Source: Hydrogenophaga taeniospiralis
Lineage (GTDB): Bacteria; Pseudomonadota; Gammaproteobacteria; Burkholderiales; Burkholderiaceae_C
NCBI RefSeq assembly: GCF_020510445.1
Contig: NZ_JAHBAG010000001.1
Span: forward strand, 3,014,501-3,078,500
Direction: 5' to 3'
Length of the DNA: 64,000 nt
How positions within the stretch are numbered: position 1 is the first letter of the stretch; each line of letters begins with the position of its first letter. Shown piece by piece: positions 28,702 through 37,632 of this stretch. The notes under the pieces were generated by a model. It was not told where the DNA came from. It was given only the letters and a program-made list of their open reading frames with translations, and ran no database searches. A program made the translations under genes and the position numbers.

Positions 28702-28914
28702 ATGTTTCAAGGTCTTGCCGCCCAGCGCCTGGTGGCCCTGTTTTTTGCCGGCTGGGCGCTGTTCAACTTTCCACTGCTGGCCCTCTGGGACCACGATGCC
28801 CGGGTGTTTGGCCTGCCGCTGTTTCCACTGGCGCTGTTCGTGGTCTGGGCGCTGCTGATCGCGGCCCTGGCCTGGGTGGTCGAACGCGACACCGACGCCA
28901 GCGCTGCCGGCTGA
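28702..28914 (+). CDS. small two-helix membrane protein before the CbrA-like kinase
   Basis: A 70-residue protein with two hydrophobic helices (LVALFFAGWALFNFPLLAL and FPLALFVVWALLIAALAWVV) and an acidic end. AGGAG stands seven bases before the ATG. It lies 18 bases ahead of the symporter-kinase gene, in the place that small accessory subunits hold before other symporters in this window, so it is probably the partner of that transporter-like domain. The family is not one I can name with certainty. Confidence 0.75.
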   Translation: MFQGLAAQRLVALFFAGWALFNFPLLALWDHDARVFGLPLFPLALFVVWALLIAALAWVVERDTDASAAG

Positions 28915-28932
28915 CCCCAGCCAGGACCGGTC

Positions 28933-31728
28933 ATGCTCTCCGCTCCCCTGGTCATTGGTGTCTCGTTTGCCTACCTGTTGCTGCTGTTCGCGGTGGCGCA
29001 CTGGGCCGACCTGCGGGCCGCTCAGGGGCGCTCGGTCATCGCCAGCCCCTGGGTGTACGCGCTGTCGCTGGCGGTCTATTGCACCGCCTGGACCTACTTT
29101 GGCAGCGTGGGGCGGGCCGCCACCTCGGGGGTCTGGTTCCTGCCCACCTACCTCGGGCCCATGCTGGCCATGATCCTGGCCTGGATGGTGGTGCGCAAGA
29201 TGATCCGCATCGCCAAGACCTGGCGCATCACCTCGATCGCCGACTTCATTGCCAGCCGCTACGGCAAGAGCCCGCTGCTGGCCGGGCTGGTGACGCTGAT
29301 CACCGTGGTGGGCATCGTCCCCTACATCGCGCTGCAGCTCAAGGCCATCGCCAGCGGCTACGCGGTGCTGACCTCGCCCCTGGGCCAGCCCGCCGTGCAG
29401 AGCGCGCAATGGTGGACCGACAGCACGCTCTACCTGGCCGTTGCGCTGGCCGGGTTCACCATCGTCTTCGGTGCCCGGCACCTGGACAGCACCGAGCGCC
29501 ACGAGGGCATGGTGGCCGCGATCGCGTTCGAGTCGGTGGTGAAGCTGATGGCCTTCCTGGCGATCGGCCTGTTCGTGAGCTTCGGCCTGTTCGGCAACCC
29601 GGCCCGGCTGTTTGACCAGGCCCTGGCGGTGGCCGAATTGCGCCGTCTGCTGCAATTCGGCCAGGGCCAGCCCTTTGCGTACGCGCAGTGGCTGGGCCAC
29701 ACGCTGCTGGCCATGCTGTCGGTGATCTTTCTGCCGCGGCAGTTCCAGATGATGGTGGTGGAAAACGTAGACGAGCGGCACCTGCGGCGCGCGGTCTGGG
29801 CGTTCCCGCTCTACCTGTTGCTCATCAACCTGTTTGTGCTGCCGATCGCCGTGGGTGGGCTGCTGCATTTTGGCCCCGGGCAGATGGACCCCGAGACCTT
29901 CGTGCTGTCGCTGCCGCTGTCGCAGGGCCACCATGCGCTGGCCCTGTTCGCCTTCGTCGGGGGCCTGTCCGCCGCCACCGGCATGGTGATCGTGGAGGCG
30001 ATTGCGGTCTCTACCATGGTGTGCAACGACCTCGTGATGCCATTGCTGCTGCGCATGCGGCGCTTCGGCGCGCGCGCCAGCGGTGACCTCACCACGCTGC
30101 TGCTGACCATTCGCCGGCTGGCGATTCTGGGCATTCTGCTGTTGGGCTACCTGTATTTCCACCTCGCGGGCGAAGCCTACGCGCTGGTGAGCATCGGCCT
30201 CATCAGCTTCGCGGCGGTGGCGCAGTTCGCGCCGGCGATGCTGGGCGGCATGTACTGGAAGGGCGGTACGCAGGGCGGAGCGCTCACGGGCCTGCTGCTG
30301 GGGTTCGGTTTCTGGGCCTACACCCTGATGCTGCCTTCGCTGGCCAAGTCGGGCTGGCTGCCGGGCGACTTCCTGGTGCACGGGCTGTGGGGCCTTAACT
30401 GGCTCAAACCCGAGGCCTTCCTGGGCCTGGCCGGGCTGGACAACATCACGCACTCGCTGTTCTGGAGCCTGCTGGCCAATCTGGTGGGCTATGTGGGGGT
30501 CTCGCTGTGGCGCCCACCCTCGGCGCGCGAGACCAGCCAGGCCCTGTTGTTCGTGGACGTGTTTCACCGCGCCTCGGGTTCCCGCCCGGTGTTCTGGCAG
30601 GGCAAGGCCCAGGTGTCCGCGCTGTTGCCACTGGCCGGTCGGTTTCTGGGGGTGGAGACCGCGCGGCGCCTTTTCAACGAATACGCGCAAAGCGTGGGGG
30701 TGGGGCACATCGACCAGATTCCCGCCGACGCGCGGCTGGTGCATTTCGTGGAAACGCAGTTGGCCGGCGCCATCGGCAGCGCTTCGGCGCGGGTGATGGT
30801 GGCCTCGGTGGTGGAGGAGGAGGCGCTCAACCTGGACGACGTGATGCGCATCCTCGACGAGGCCTCGCAGTTGCGCGCCTACTCGCACGCGCTGGAAGAC
30901 AAGTCGCGTTCGCTCGAACGCGCCACCAACGAGCTGCGCGAAGCGAACGAAAAACTCAAGAGCCTGGACCGGCTCAAGGACGATTTCATGTCGTCGGTGA
31001 CGCACGAGCTGCGCACGCCCTTGACGTCGATCAGGGCCCTGTCGGAGCTGATGCGCGACGATGACCAAATGGACTTGGCTCAGCGCCAGCAGTTTCTGGG
31101 CATCATCGTGGCCGAGGCCGAGCGCCTGAGCCGCCTGGTGAACCAGGTGCTGGACATGGCCAAGATCGAGGCCGGGCACGCCGAGTGGCACAACACCGAG
31201 GTGGACATGTGCGAGCTGCTGGAGCAGGCCGCGGGCAGCATGGGCGAGACCTACCGCGAGCGGGGCGTGGTCCTCGAACTGCGTTTGCCCGCATCGGTGG
31301 CGCCGCTGTGGGCCGATCACGACCGCATCACCCAGGTGGTGCTCAACCTGTTGTCCAACGCGGCCAAGTACGCGCCGCGCGACAGCGGCCGGGTGGTGAT
31401 GGGTCTGCGCGTGGTGGAAGGTGGTGTGGAGGTGGAGGTGCAGGACAACGGCCCGGGTATCGCGCTCGACCAGCAGACCATGGTGTTCGAGAAATTCCGC
31501 CAGGTGTCGGGCGACGAGCACTACCGCCCGGGCGGTACCGGGCTGGGCCTGCCCATCAGCCGCCAGATCGTGGAACACTTTGGTGGCCGCATGTGGCTGC
31601 AATCCAGCCCGGGGCAGGGCGCGCGCTTCGGCTTTTTCCTGCCGCGCACCGACCCCGCGCGCGAAACCGGATCAGACCCGATGGCGGCCCATGGGGCCGC
31701 CATCAACCTCACAGGAGCACAAGCATGA
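28933..31728 (+). CDS. CbrA-like symporter-sensor histidine kinase
   Basis: A 931-residue hybrid: an N-terminal sodium:solute symporter-type domain with about 13 helices (residues 1-530), a linker with a coiled coil (about 630-680), and a complete histidine kinase. H-box SVTHELRTPL has phospho-acceptor His691; N-box LNLLSNAAKY (Asn809 region), G1 DNGPGI and G2 GTGLGLPI are intact. CbrA-type proteins sense or transport amino or organic acids and control carbon use. Its stop overlaps the start of a response regulator (ATGA). It resembles CbrA in layout; its partner here is a receiver-only protein rather than a CbrB-type sigma-54 activator. Confidence 0.9.
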   Translation: MLSAPLVIGVSFAYLLLLFAVAHWADLRAAQGRSVIASPWVYALSLAVYCTAWTYFGSVGRAATSGVWFLPTYLGPMLAMILAWMVVRKMIRIAKTWRITSIADFIASRYGKSPLLAGLVTLITVVGIVPYIALQLKAIASGYAVLTSPLGQPAVQSAQWWTDSTLYLAVALAGFTIVFGARHLDSTERHEGMVAAIAFESVVKLMAFLAIGLFVSFGLFGNPARLFDQALAVAELRRLLQFGQGQPFAYAQWLGHTLLAMLSVIFLPRQFQMMVVENVDERHLRRAVWAFPLYLLLINLFVLPIAVGGLLHFGPGQMDPETFVLSLPLSQGHHALALFAFVGGLSAATGMVIVEAIAVSTMVCNDLVMPLLLRMRRFGARASGDLTTLLLTIRRLAILGILLLGYLYFHLAGEAYALVSIGLISFAAVAQFAPAMLGGMYWKGGTQGGALTGLLLGFGFWAYTLMLPSLAKSGWLPGDFLVHGLWGLNWLKPEAFLGLAGLDNITHSLFWSLLANLVGYVGVSLWRPPSARETSQALLFVDVFHRASGSRPVFWQGKAQVSALLPLAGRFLGVETARRLFNEYAQSVGVGHIDQIPADARLVHFVETQLAGAIGSASARVMVASVVEEEALNLDDVMRILDEASQLRAYSHALEDKSRSLERATNELREANEKLKSLDRLKDDFMSSVTHELRTPLTSIRALSELMRDDDQMDLAQRQQFLGIIVAEAERLSRLVNQVLDMAKIEAGHAEWHNTEVDMCELLEQAAGSMGETYRERGVVLELRLPASVAPLWADHDRITQVVLNLLSNAAKYAPRDSGRVVMGLRVVEGGVEVEVQDNGPGIALDQQTMVFEKFRQVSGDEHYRPGGTGLGLPISRQIVEHFGGRMWLQSSPGQGARFGFFLPRTDPARETGSDPMAAHGAAINLTGAQA

Positions 31729-32099
31729 GCCAGAAAATACTGATCGCCGACGACGAGCCCAACATCCTGATTTCGCTCGAGTTCCTGATGAAGCGCGAAG
31801 GCTACGAGGTGGTGGTGGCGCGCGACGGGCAGGAGGCCATCGACGCCATCGTGCGCGAGCGCCCGGCGCTGGTGCTGCTGGACGTGATGATGCCGGTCAA
31901 GACCGGGTTCGACGTCTGCTGCGAAGTGCGGGTCCACGAGCTGGTGCGCGACACGCCCATCCTCATGCTCACCGCCAAGGGGCGCGACACCGACATCGCC
32001 AAGGGCCTCGCGCTGGGCGCCAATGCCTACATGACCAAGCCGTTTTCCACCAAGGAACTGGTGCAGAAGGTCAAGGCAATGCTTGGAGCTGCGGCATGA
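31725..32099 (+). CDS. single-domain response regulator
   Basis: A 124-residue receiver domain with no output domain: acidic pocket ADDEPN (Asp9, Asp10), phospho-acceptor Asp53 in LLDVMMP, Thr83, and Lys105 in TKPF. It is translationally coupled to the upstream symporter-kinase and is the likely phosphorylation partner. With no DNA-binding part it must act through protein contact, possibly with the neighbouring kinase-exonuclease protein; that link is inference. Confidence 0.92.
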   Translation: MSQKILIADDEPNILISLEFLMKREGYEVVVARDGQEAIDAIVRERPALVLLDVMMPVKTGFDVCCEVRVHELVRDTPILMLTAKGRDTDIAKGLALGANAYMTKPFSTKELVQKVKAMLGAAA

Positions 32100-32160
32100 G
32101 CGCTGCCCGGCCGTTCCGAAGGCGCTCGGCCCCGCCGTGTGCGACACGGAGGGAGGTCCA

Positions 32161-34362
32161 GTGAGCGGTCATCGCAAGACCGACCGGCGGTTGTGGTGGC
32201 TGCTGGGGGTGGCGGCCGTGGTGTCCATCGCCTGGCTGCTGGCGACCTTCGGATTGGTGGGCGCGACCATGGACCCGCAGGACCGCGACACGGTGTGGGG
32301 TCTGCTGGAAAGCCGCCTGACGCTGATCTGCCTGACCTGGGGCGTTGGCATGGCCGCCATCGCCTGGGGGCTGATGCGCTGGTTCGACCACTGGGTCACG
32401 CCCTCGGTGCAACTGGCCGAAGAGGCGCAGGTGCTGCTGCGCACCGACGTCGTGCGCAACCTGCACCCCAAGGGCAACGTCGAGACCAAGGTGCTCGCCG
32501 ACCTGTTCAACCAGCTCGTGGTCCAGCGCGAGGAGTTGCGCCGCCAGATGGACGCAAGGGTCAGCGAGGCGGCCCAGGGCATTGAGCAGGAGCGCTCGCG
32601 GCTGGCCGCGCTCATGTCCGAGCTCACGCAGAGCGTGGTGGTCTGCAACCTCGACGGGCGCATCCTGCTCTACAACAACCGCGCGCGCATGCAGTTCCGC
32701 GCGCTCTCGCAGGCGCCCGGGGTGGCCGGCGGGGCCGAACTGATCGGCCTGGGCCGCTCCATCTACAGTGTGTTCGACCGCAAGCTGGTGGCCCACGCGC
32801 TGGAAAACATCCAGCAGCGCATGCTGCGCGGCGCGGGCCAGCCCTCGGCCCAGTTCGTCACCACCACGGTGGCGGGCCAACTGCTGCGGGTGCAGATGGC
32901 GCCGGTGCGCTCGGTTCAGACCCAGATGATGGAGTCCGCCGCCGACCGCATCGAGCTCACCGGCTTCGTGCTGATGCTGGACAACATCACGCGCGACTAC
33001 GAGGCCGAATCGGCCAAGGACCATGTGCTGCATGCGCTGACGGAGGGCAGCCGCTCGGCGCTGGCCAACATGCAGGCGGCGATCGACATGCTCGACTACC
33101 CCGACCTCGACGCCGCCATGCGCGAGCGCTTCCTGGGCGTGATCCGCGACGAAACGCGCTCGCTGAGCCAGCGCATCGCCGCGCTGGAATCGGGCTCGGC
33201 CGACAGCCTGAAGACCCGCTGGCCGCTGGAGGACATGCTGGGCGCCGACCTGGTGAACGCGGCCCTGCGCCGCATCGAGATCATCACCGGCCTGCCGGCT
33301 TCCAGCGTGGAAGTGGATGCCTCGCTGTGGCTCAAGGTGGAGAGCTTTTCGCTGCTGCAGGCGCTGGTGTACCTGACCGGGCGTCTGGCCGACGAGTTCG
33401 ATGTGCGCTTCGTGCAACTGCGCCTGGGGGCGGCCAGCGGCAGCGCCGGCAAGGCCCAGCTGGACCTGATCTGGTCGGGCCAGGTGATGAGCACCGAGAC
33501 GGTGATGAGCTGGGAGATGGACCCGATGAAGGTTGGGACCGAAGCCACGCGCCTGACCGTGCGCGACGTGGTCGAGCGCCACGGTGGCGCGTTCTGGTTC
33601 GAGCGCGAGCGCGTCCGCCACCAGGCCTTCTTCCGTTTCCTGCTGCCCCTGGCCAACCCGCAGGAGCAGGTGGACGCGGCCCTGTTCGTGAAGGGCGAGA
33701 GCCGCCCGGAGTACTACGACTTCGATCTGTTCAAGACCACCGAGCAGACGCGCACGCTGGACGATTGCAAGCTCGTCGATCTGGTCTACACCGTGTTCGA
33801 CACCGAGACCACGGGGCTCAACCCGTCGGAGGGCGACGAGATCATCCAGATCGGCGCGACGCGCATCGTCAACGGCAAGCTGCTGCGCCAGGAATGCTTT
33901 GAACAGCTGGTGGACCCGAAGCGGTCGATCCCCGCCGCGTCGATTCCCATCCATGGCATCCAGCCCGGGATGGTGCTCGGCCAGCCCACCATCGATCAGG
34001 TGCTGCCCGCGTTTCACGCTTTCGCGCAGGACACCGTGCTGGTGGCGCACAACGCGGCGTTCGACATGCGTTTTCTGCAGCTCAAGGAAAAGCTCACGGG
34101 GCTGGTGTTCGACCACCCCGTGCTCGACACCCTGCTGCTCTCGGCGGTGATCCACCCCAACCAGGACTCACACCGTCTGGAAGCGATCGCCGAGCGTTTC
34201 AACGTCACCGTCATCGGGCGCCACACCGCCCTGGGCGATGCCATGGTCACGGCCGAGGTGTTCATGAGACTGATTCCCCTGCTGGCGGAAAAAGGCATCC
34301 ACACCCTGGGCCAGGCGCGCGAGGCGGCGCAGAAGACGTATTACGCCCGACTCAAGTATTGA
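32161..34362 (+). CDS. degenerate sensor kinase fused to DnaQ-like 3'-5' exonuclease
   Basis: A 733-residue fusion. Two N-terminal membrane helices (WWLLGVAAVVSIAWLLATFG and LTLICLTWGVGMAAIAWGLM) lead into a HAMP-like linker, a PAS-like domain (VVVCNLDGRILLYNNRARMQ), then a region that aligns with the dimerisation and catalytic parts of a histidine kinase but lacks the active residues: Glu295 occupies the H-box His position, and N- and G-boxes are absent. The C-terminal about 190 residues form a DEDDh exonuclease like DNA polymerase III epsilon: FDTETTG (Asp547, Glu549), AHNAAFD (Asp635), HTALGD (His688, Asp693), all intact. The GTG start at 32161 is set by GGGAGG four bases upstream. It follows the kinase-regulator pair and precedes a convergent DUF294 gene, a neighbourhood seen with VC_2705-type symporters. 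Confidence 0.88.
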   Translation: MSGHRKTDRRLWWLLGVAAVVSIAWLLATFGLVGATMDPQDRDTVWGLLESRLTLICLTWGVGMAAIAWGLMRWFDHWVTPSVQLAEEAQVLLRTDVVRNLHPKGNVETKVLADLFNQLVVQREELRRQMDARVSEAAQGIEQERSRLAALMSELTQSVVVCNLDGRILLYNNRARMQFRALSQAPGVAGGAELIGLGRSIYSVFDRKLVAHALENIQQRMLRGAGQPSAQFVTTTVAGQLLRVQMAPVRSVQTQMMESAADRIELTGFVLMLDNITRDYEAESAKDHVLHALTEGSRSALANMQAAIDMLDYPDLDAAMRERFLGVIRDETRSLSQRIAALESGSADSLKTRWPLEDMLGADLVNAALRRIEIITGLPASSVEVDASLWLKVESFSLLQALVYLTGRLADEFDVRFVQLRLGAASGSAGKAQLDLIWSGQVMSTETVMSWEMDPMKVGTEATRLTVRDVVERHGGAFWFERERVRHQAFFRFLLPLANPQEQVDAALFVKGESRPEYYDFDLFKTTEQTRTLDDCKLVDLVYTVFDTETTGLNPSEGDEIIQIGATRIVNGKLLRQECFEQLVDPKRSIPAASIPIHGIQPGMVLGQPTIDQVLPAFHAFAQDTVLVAHNAAFDMRFLQLKEKLTGLVFDHPVLDTLLLSAVIHPNQDSHRLEAIAERFNVTVIGRHTALGDAMVTAEVFMRLIPLLAEKGIHTLGQAREAAQKTYYARLKY

Positions 34363-34449
34363 CCCCCCCCCCGTGCCGCGCCTAAGGGCGCGTCACCCCC
34401 CAGGGGGCGGCACTGGCGGCCCGGCAAAGCCGGTTCCGCGGTGCCCTGG
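34363..34449 (+). repeat. dispersed intergenic repeat, copy 3
   Basis: Starts directly after the stop codon at 34362. A hairpin-rich block whose core (34375-34409) is exactly repeated in reverse at 34544-34578, then GGCCCGGCAAAGCCGGTTCC and GGTGCCCTGG. Same family as 4080 and 12317. Confidence 0.8.
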
Positions 34450-34503
34450 AACCAAGCTCCCCCTCTTTGAATGGCATCGCCTCTCCGGAGCGCGTGCCCG
34501 AAC

Positions 34504-34588
34504 CCAGGATGCGGCGGAACTGGCTTTGCCAGGCCGCTTGCATCGCCCCCTGGGGGGTGACGCGCCCTTAGGCGCGGCGCGGGGGGTC
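34504..34588 (-). repeat. dispersed intergenic repeat, copy 4 (inverted)
   Basis: The reverse-complement copy, ending next to the stop of the convergent gene at 34587. Read on the minus strand it has the same order: hairpins, then GGCCTGGCAAAGCCAGTTCC and CGCATCCTGGG. With copy 3 it can fold into a very long hairpin between two convergent genes and probably ends transcription from both sides. Confidence 0.8.
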
Positions 34589-36446
34589 AGAAGTGATATC
34601 GCTGACCCAGCACGCTCTGCAGCGACTGCACCACCGTGAACGCGTCCTTGAGCTGGGTCCGTTCGAGGTTGGAGATCTCGGCCGGGTTGAGGTGGTTGTT
34701 GGGCGGGAGGCCCTGGGCGATCTGCCGGGCCTGGTGCTGGATGCGGATGAAGGCCATGAATTCCAGCGCGTCGCGCAGGTCGCGGGCGCTCTGTTCGCTG
34801 ACGGCCCCGCCCGCGGCCGCGCTCAACAGGCGGTCGTGCGTGTTGACCGCCGCGTCGCCCCCGGCCAACGCGTACACGCGGGCCAGGTCCACGATGGGCA
34901 CCACGCCGTTGTGTTTGAGGTCGATCGTGCCCTTGTGTTCGCCGCTGCGCGCGGTGGAGATGCCCTTGAACATGCCCAGCGGCGGCGTGTGGGTGAGCGC
35001 GTTGCCCACCATGTGCGCCAGAAAGATGGTGTTGTCCTTGGTGCGTTCCAGCACGTCGCGGCGCAGGCCGTCGAGCAGCGCGCTCTGGCCATGCACCGCA
35101 CGCAGGTCGAAGAACACGCAGGTGAGCATGAGGGCCTTGGGGTCCGGCTGGCCGGTCCAGCGCGCGAAGTACTCGGCCCAGCGACGGCGCGGCTGGCGCC
35201 AGGTGTCGGTCATGGCCATCATCTCGCCCGGGCAGTACACGTACCCGCAGGCGTCCAGCCCGTCGCAGACGAACTGCGAAAGGGACTTGAAATAGGCGCC
35301 GTGCAGCGCTTCGTCGTAGCGGTCGTCGAGCACCATGCAGTTGTCCTGGTCGGACCGGGCGGTCTGCTCGCTGCGGGCCTGCGAGCCCGCCGCCACCCAC
35401 ACATAGTCCACCGGCGCCGGGCCGAAGCGGGCCTCGCCCAGTTGCAGCAGGCGGCTGGTGATGGCGTCGGTGATGGCGGTGATGATGTGGCCGGTGCTGT
35501 AGGCCGAGGCCTCGGCCGCGGCCAGGCTCTGCTGCAGCCGCTTGATCTTGGTGCTGGCTTGCTGCAGGCCCTCGACCGTGCCCTGTTTGTAGATGTCACC
35601 GGCCAGGTACACCGCCGATGTGCTGTGCTGTTCGGTCAGGTCGGTGGCCGTGATCATGCCCACGATGCGCTGGCCGTCGAGCACCGGCACATGGTGGATG
35701 TTGTGGCGCGCCATCAGCAGCAGCGCGTCGAACGCCGGGTTCTGCACGCCGATGGTCAGGGGCGCCAGGGTGGCGATGTCGATCAGGGGTCGCGCCGTGT
35801 CCATGCCGGCGGCGATCACGCGGTTGCGCAGGTCGCGGTCGGTGACCAGTCCGAACAGCAGGCCCTGTTCCACGATCAGCACCGAGGACACGCGTTGTTC
35901 GCTCATGACCCGCGCCGCTTCCCGGATGCTGATTTGGGGGGGCAGGGTGATCGGCTCGCGCCGGATGACGGCGCGCACCGGCGTGGTCATGAGGTTGAGG
36001 GCCGGGTCCGTGCTCCTGGCGTCCGCGATGCCGCGAGCGGCGGTGTGGGTGTGGTCGAGGTGGCGCAGCAAGTAGCCCAGGGCGGGCGTTTCGCCGCGCA
36101 GCTCTTCCACCAGCGCACTGTCCAGGCTCACCAGCTCGCTCGGGGTGCGGGCCCGCGCGCTCTGCACGTTGGTGGCCCCTGCGGCCTGCAGACCGAAGAT
36201 CTCTCCAGGCTGGAGCGTTACCACCGGCTGAGCCTGCGCGTCCAGCAGCGTCATGGCGCCTGAGAGCAGCCAGTAGAGCGTCGGATGCGCGGCGTCGACC
36301 GCTTCCAGCGCTTCGCCCGCTTCGAGCGACTGCACCACCAGCGTGTCAGCCAGCCGCTGCCTGGACCCTTCGGACAGCAGCCCAAAGATGCGGTGCTGCC
36401 GCAGCTGTTCGGGCAAAGGCAGGGCAGGGGAGACAGGGTGGATCAT
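34587..36446 (-). CDS. cNMP/CBS/DUF294 nucleotidyltransferase-like signalling protein
   Basis: A 619-residue cytoplasmic protein. Domains: cyclic-nucleotide-binding-like barrel (about 10-130), tandem CBS domains (about 158-275; MSEQRVSSVLIVEQGLLFGL and ARHNIHHVPVLDGQRIVGMI), a GlnD-like DUF294 nucleotidyltransferase domain with WVAAGSQARSEQTARSDQDN (Gly354-Ser355 and the DxD pair Asp366, Asp368), and a helical DUF294 C-terminal domain. Such proteins may sense nucleotides and adenylylate or uridylylate a target, here perhaps the symporters nearby. Its neighbours include an exonuclease fusion and DUF4212 symporters, a recurring association. The reaction is unproven. Confidence 0.9.
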   Translation of the reverse strand: MIHPVSPALPLPEQLRQHRIFGLLSEGSRQRLADTLVVQSLEAGEALEAVDAAHPTLYWLLSGAMTLLDAQAQPVVTLQPGEIFGLQAAGATNVQSARARTPSELVSLDSALVEELRGETPALGYLLRHLDHTHTAARGIADARSTDPALNLMTTPVRAVIRREPITLPPQISIREAARVMSEQRVSSVLIVEQGLLFGLVTDRDLRNRVIAAGMDTARPLIDIATLAPLTIGVQNPAFDALLLMARHNIHHVPVLDGQRIVGMITATDLTEQHSTSAVYLAGDIYKQGTVEGLQQASTKIKRLQQSLAAAEASAYSTGHIITAITDAITSRLLQLGEARFGPAPVDYVWVAAGSQARSEQTARSDQDNCMVLDDRYDEALHGAYFKSLSQFVCDGLDACGYVYCPGEMMAMTDTWRQPRRRWAEYFARWTGQPDPKALMLTCVFFDLRAVHGQSALLDGLRRDVLERTKDNTIFLAHMVGNALTHTPPLGMFKGISTARSGEHKGTIDLKHNGVVPIVDLARVYALAGGDAAVNTHDRLLSAAAGGAVSEQSARDLRDALEFMAFIRIQHQARQIAQGLPPNNHLNPAEISNLERTQLKDAFTVVQSLQSVLGQRYHF

Positions 36447-36618
36447 GGAGCTGATACCGGTCGCACGGAGGGTGCCGTGGATGCTACACCGGCCCCCTGG
36501 TCAGGCTTGCGGGTAAACCCTCAGAGGGTTTGACCTGCATCAGGCCCCGGAAGACCACTTTTGTAAGAACTCGGTAAGGTCCGAATTCAGAATGGCTTCA
36601 CCTTTACCAGAACCTTAC

Positions 36619-36915
36619 ATGTTGACACTGATTACCGCCGTCAAGCTGATCGCAGAAATCGCCCTGCTGGCCCTGTTCGGCCAGTGGGTGCTGGGCTTGT
36701 TGGCCGGGCAGCGCAAGGACCAGAATTTGTTTTATCAGGTCCTCCAACTGCTCGGCAAACCCTTTGTGCGCGTGGCACGCTGGGTGACGCCCCGGTTTGT
36801 CCTCGAGCGCCACCTGCCTCTGGTGGCGTTTCTCATTCTGGGCTTCGTGTGGGTCGGTGTGACTTTGGCCAAGGTCAATCACTGTTTGAAGATCGGAGTG
36901 GCACTGTGTCAGTAA
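36619..36915 (+). CDS. uncharacterised two- or three-helix membrane protein
   Basis: A 98-residue membrane protein (LITAVKLIAEIALLALFGQW, LPLVAFLILGFVWVGVTLAK) with a basic loop including RKDQNLFYQVLQLLGKPFVR. Similar small proteins appear in Burkholderiales, but I cannot name the family. The start may be ATG 36619, adjacent to the first helix, or ATG 36592; neither has a strong ribosome binding site. Its stop region overlaps the GTG start of the next gene, indicating coupling. Confidence 0.7.
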   Translation: MLTLITAVKLIAEIALLALFGQWVLGLLAGQRKDQNLFYQVLQLLGKPFVRVARWVTPRFVLERHLPLVAFLILGFVWVGVTLAKVNHCLKIGVALCQ

Positions 36916-37487
36916 CCCACTCACTCAATCACCTGTTTGCCCGCTGGCAGGTTCGCTCCTTGCTGGTGTTTGGCCAGCGTCAGGCCGCGCTGGATCGCCT
37001 CGACGGTCTGCTGCGGGCCGACGCCGACGACGTGTACGCGCTGGCCACCCGAGCCCATCTGCTGGCAGAGTTGGGCGACAAGGCCGGGGCGCTGCAGACG
37101 CTGCAGCGGCAGGTTGCTGTGGCACCTGGCGCCGCGCCCGGTTGGTTCAACCTGGGTTTTCTGAGCGAAGAGATGGGGCTGCTCGAACAGTCCGAGGCAG
37201 CGTTTCGCCGCACCATCGAGATCGACCCCAAGCTGGACCGGGCCTGGTATGGCCTGGCGCTCAGCCTCATCCGCCAACGCCGCTTTGACGAAGCGGTGGT
37301 CGCGCTGCGGAAAAACACCGAACTGCAACCCATGAGCCCCTACGGCTGGTACCAGCTGGCCCGGGTTCATGTTGACCGGCAAGAGCCCGATGAGGCCGCG
37401 AAGATCATTCGCCACCTCCGCGGGTTCGAGCCCAAAGTGGCGGCACAACTGGAGCGCGAAACGGGTCTGGGCCACGTCCAGGCTTGA
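36906..37487 (+). CDS. tetratricopeptide repeat protein
   Basis: A 193-residue protein built mostly of TPR helices: repeats at about 25-60, 60-95 (AAPGWFNLGFLSEEMGLLEQ), 95-130 (LDRAWYGLALSLIRQRRFDE) and 130-165 (SPYGWYQLARVHVDRQEPDE). It starts with GTG at 36906, overlapping the end of the upstream membrane protein gene by ten bases, with GGAG about ten bases before. Probably a protein-interaction scaffold; no signal peptide. The two genes precede the second DUF4212-symporter pair by 145 bases and could share its transcript. Confidence 0.82.
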   Translation: MSVTHSLNHLFARWQVRSLLVFGQRQAALDRLDGLLRADADDVYALATRAHLLAELGDKAGALQTLQRQVAVAPGAAPGWFNLGFLSEEMGLLEQSEAAFRRTIEIDPKLDRAWYGLALSLIRQRRFDEAVVALRKNTELQPMSPYGWYQLARVHVDRQEPDEAAKIIRHLRGFEPKVAAQLERETGLGHVQA

Positions 37488-37632
37488 TCGAGCGCTTCGG
37501 CCGTGCGGCTGAAAAAGGGATGGTCGGCGCCAGCCGATCATCGAAAAACGCGGACCGGTTGCAGGCTGCCTTGAGGAGACAGGCGGTGTTCGTGATGTGC
37601 CCGAGAGGGTTTCGCTGATGGAGGTCGATCCC

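Noticed and set aside
28630..31602. Minus-strand open frame of 990 codons opposite the symporter-kinase
   Set aside because: Low-complexity Gln/His/Arg translation typical of antisense to GC-rich genes; the plus strand has all kinase boxes.
32083..32160. Upstream TTG start for the kinase-exonuclease gene
   Set aside because: GTG at 32161 has GGGAGG at suitable spacing; the upstream residues overlap the response-regulator gene and have no family character.
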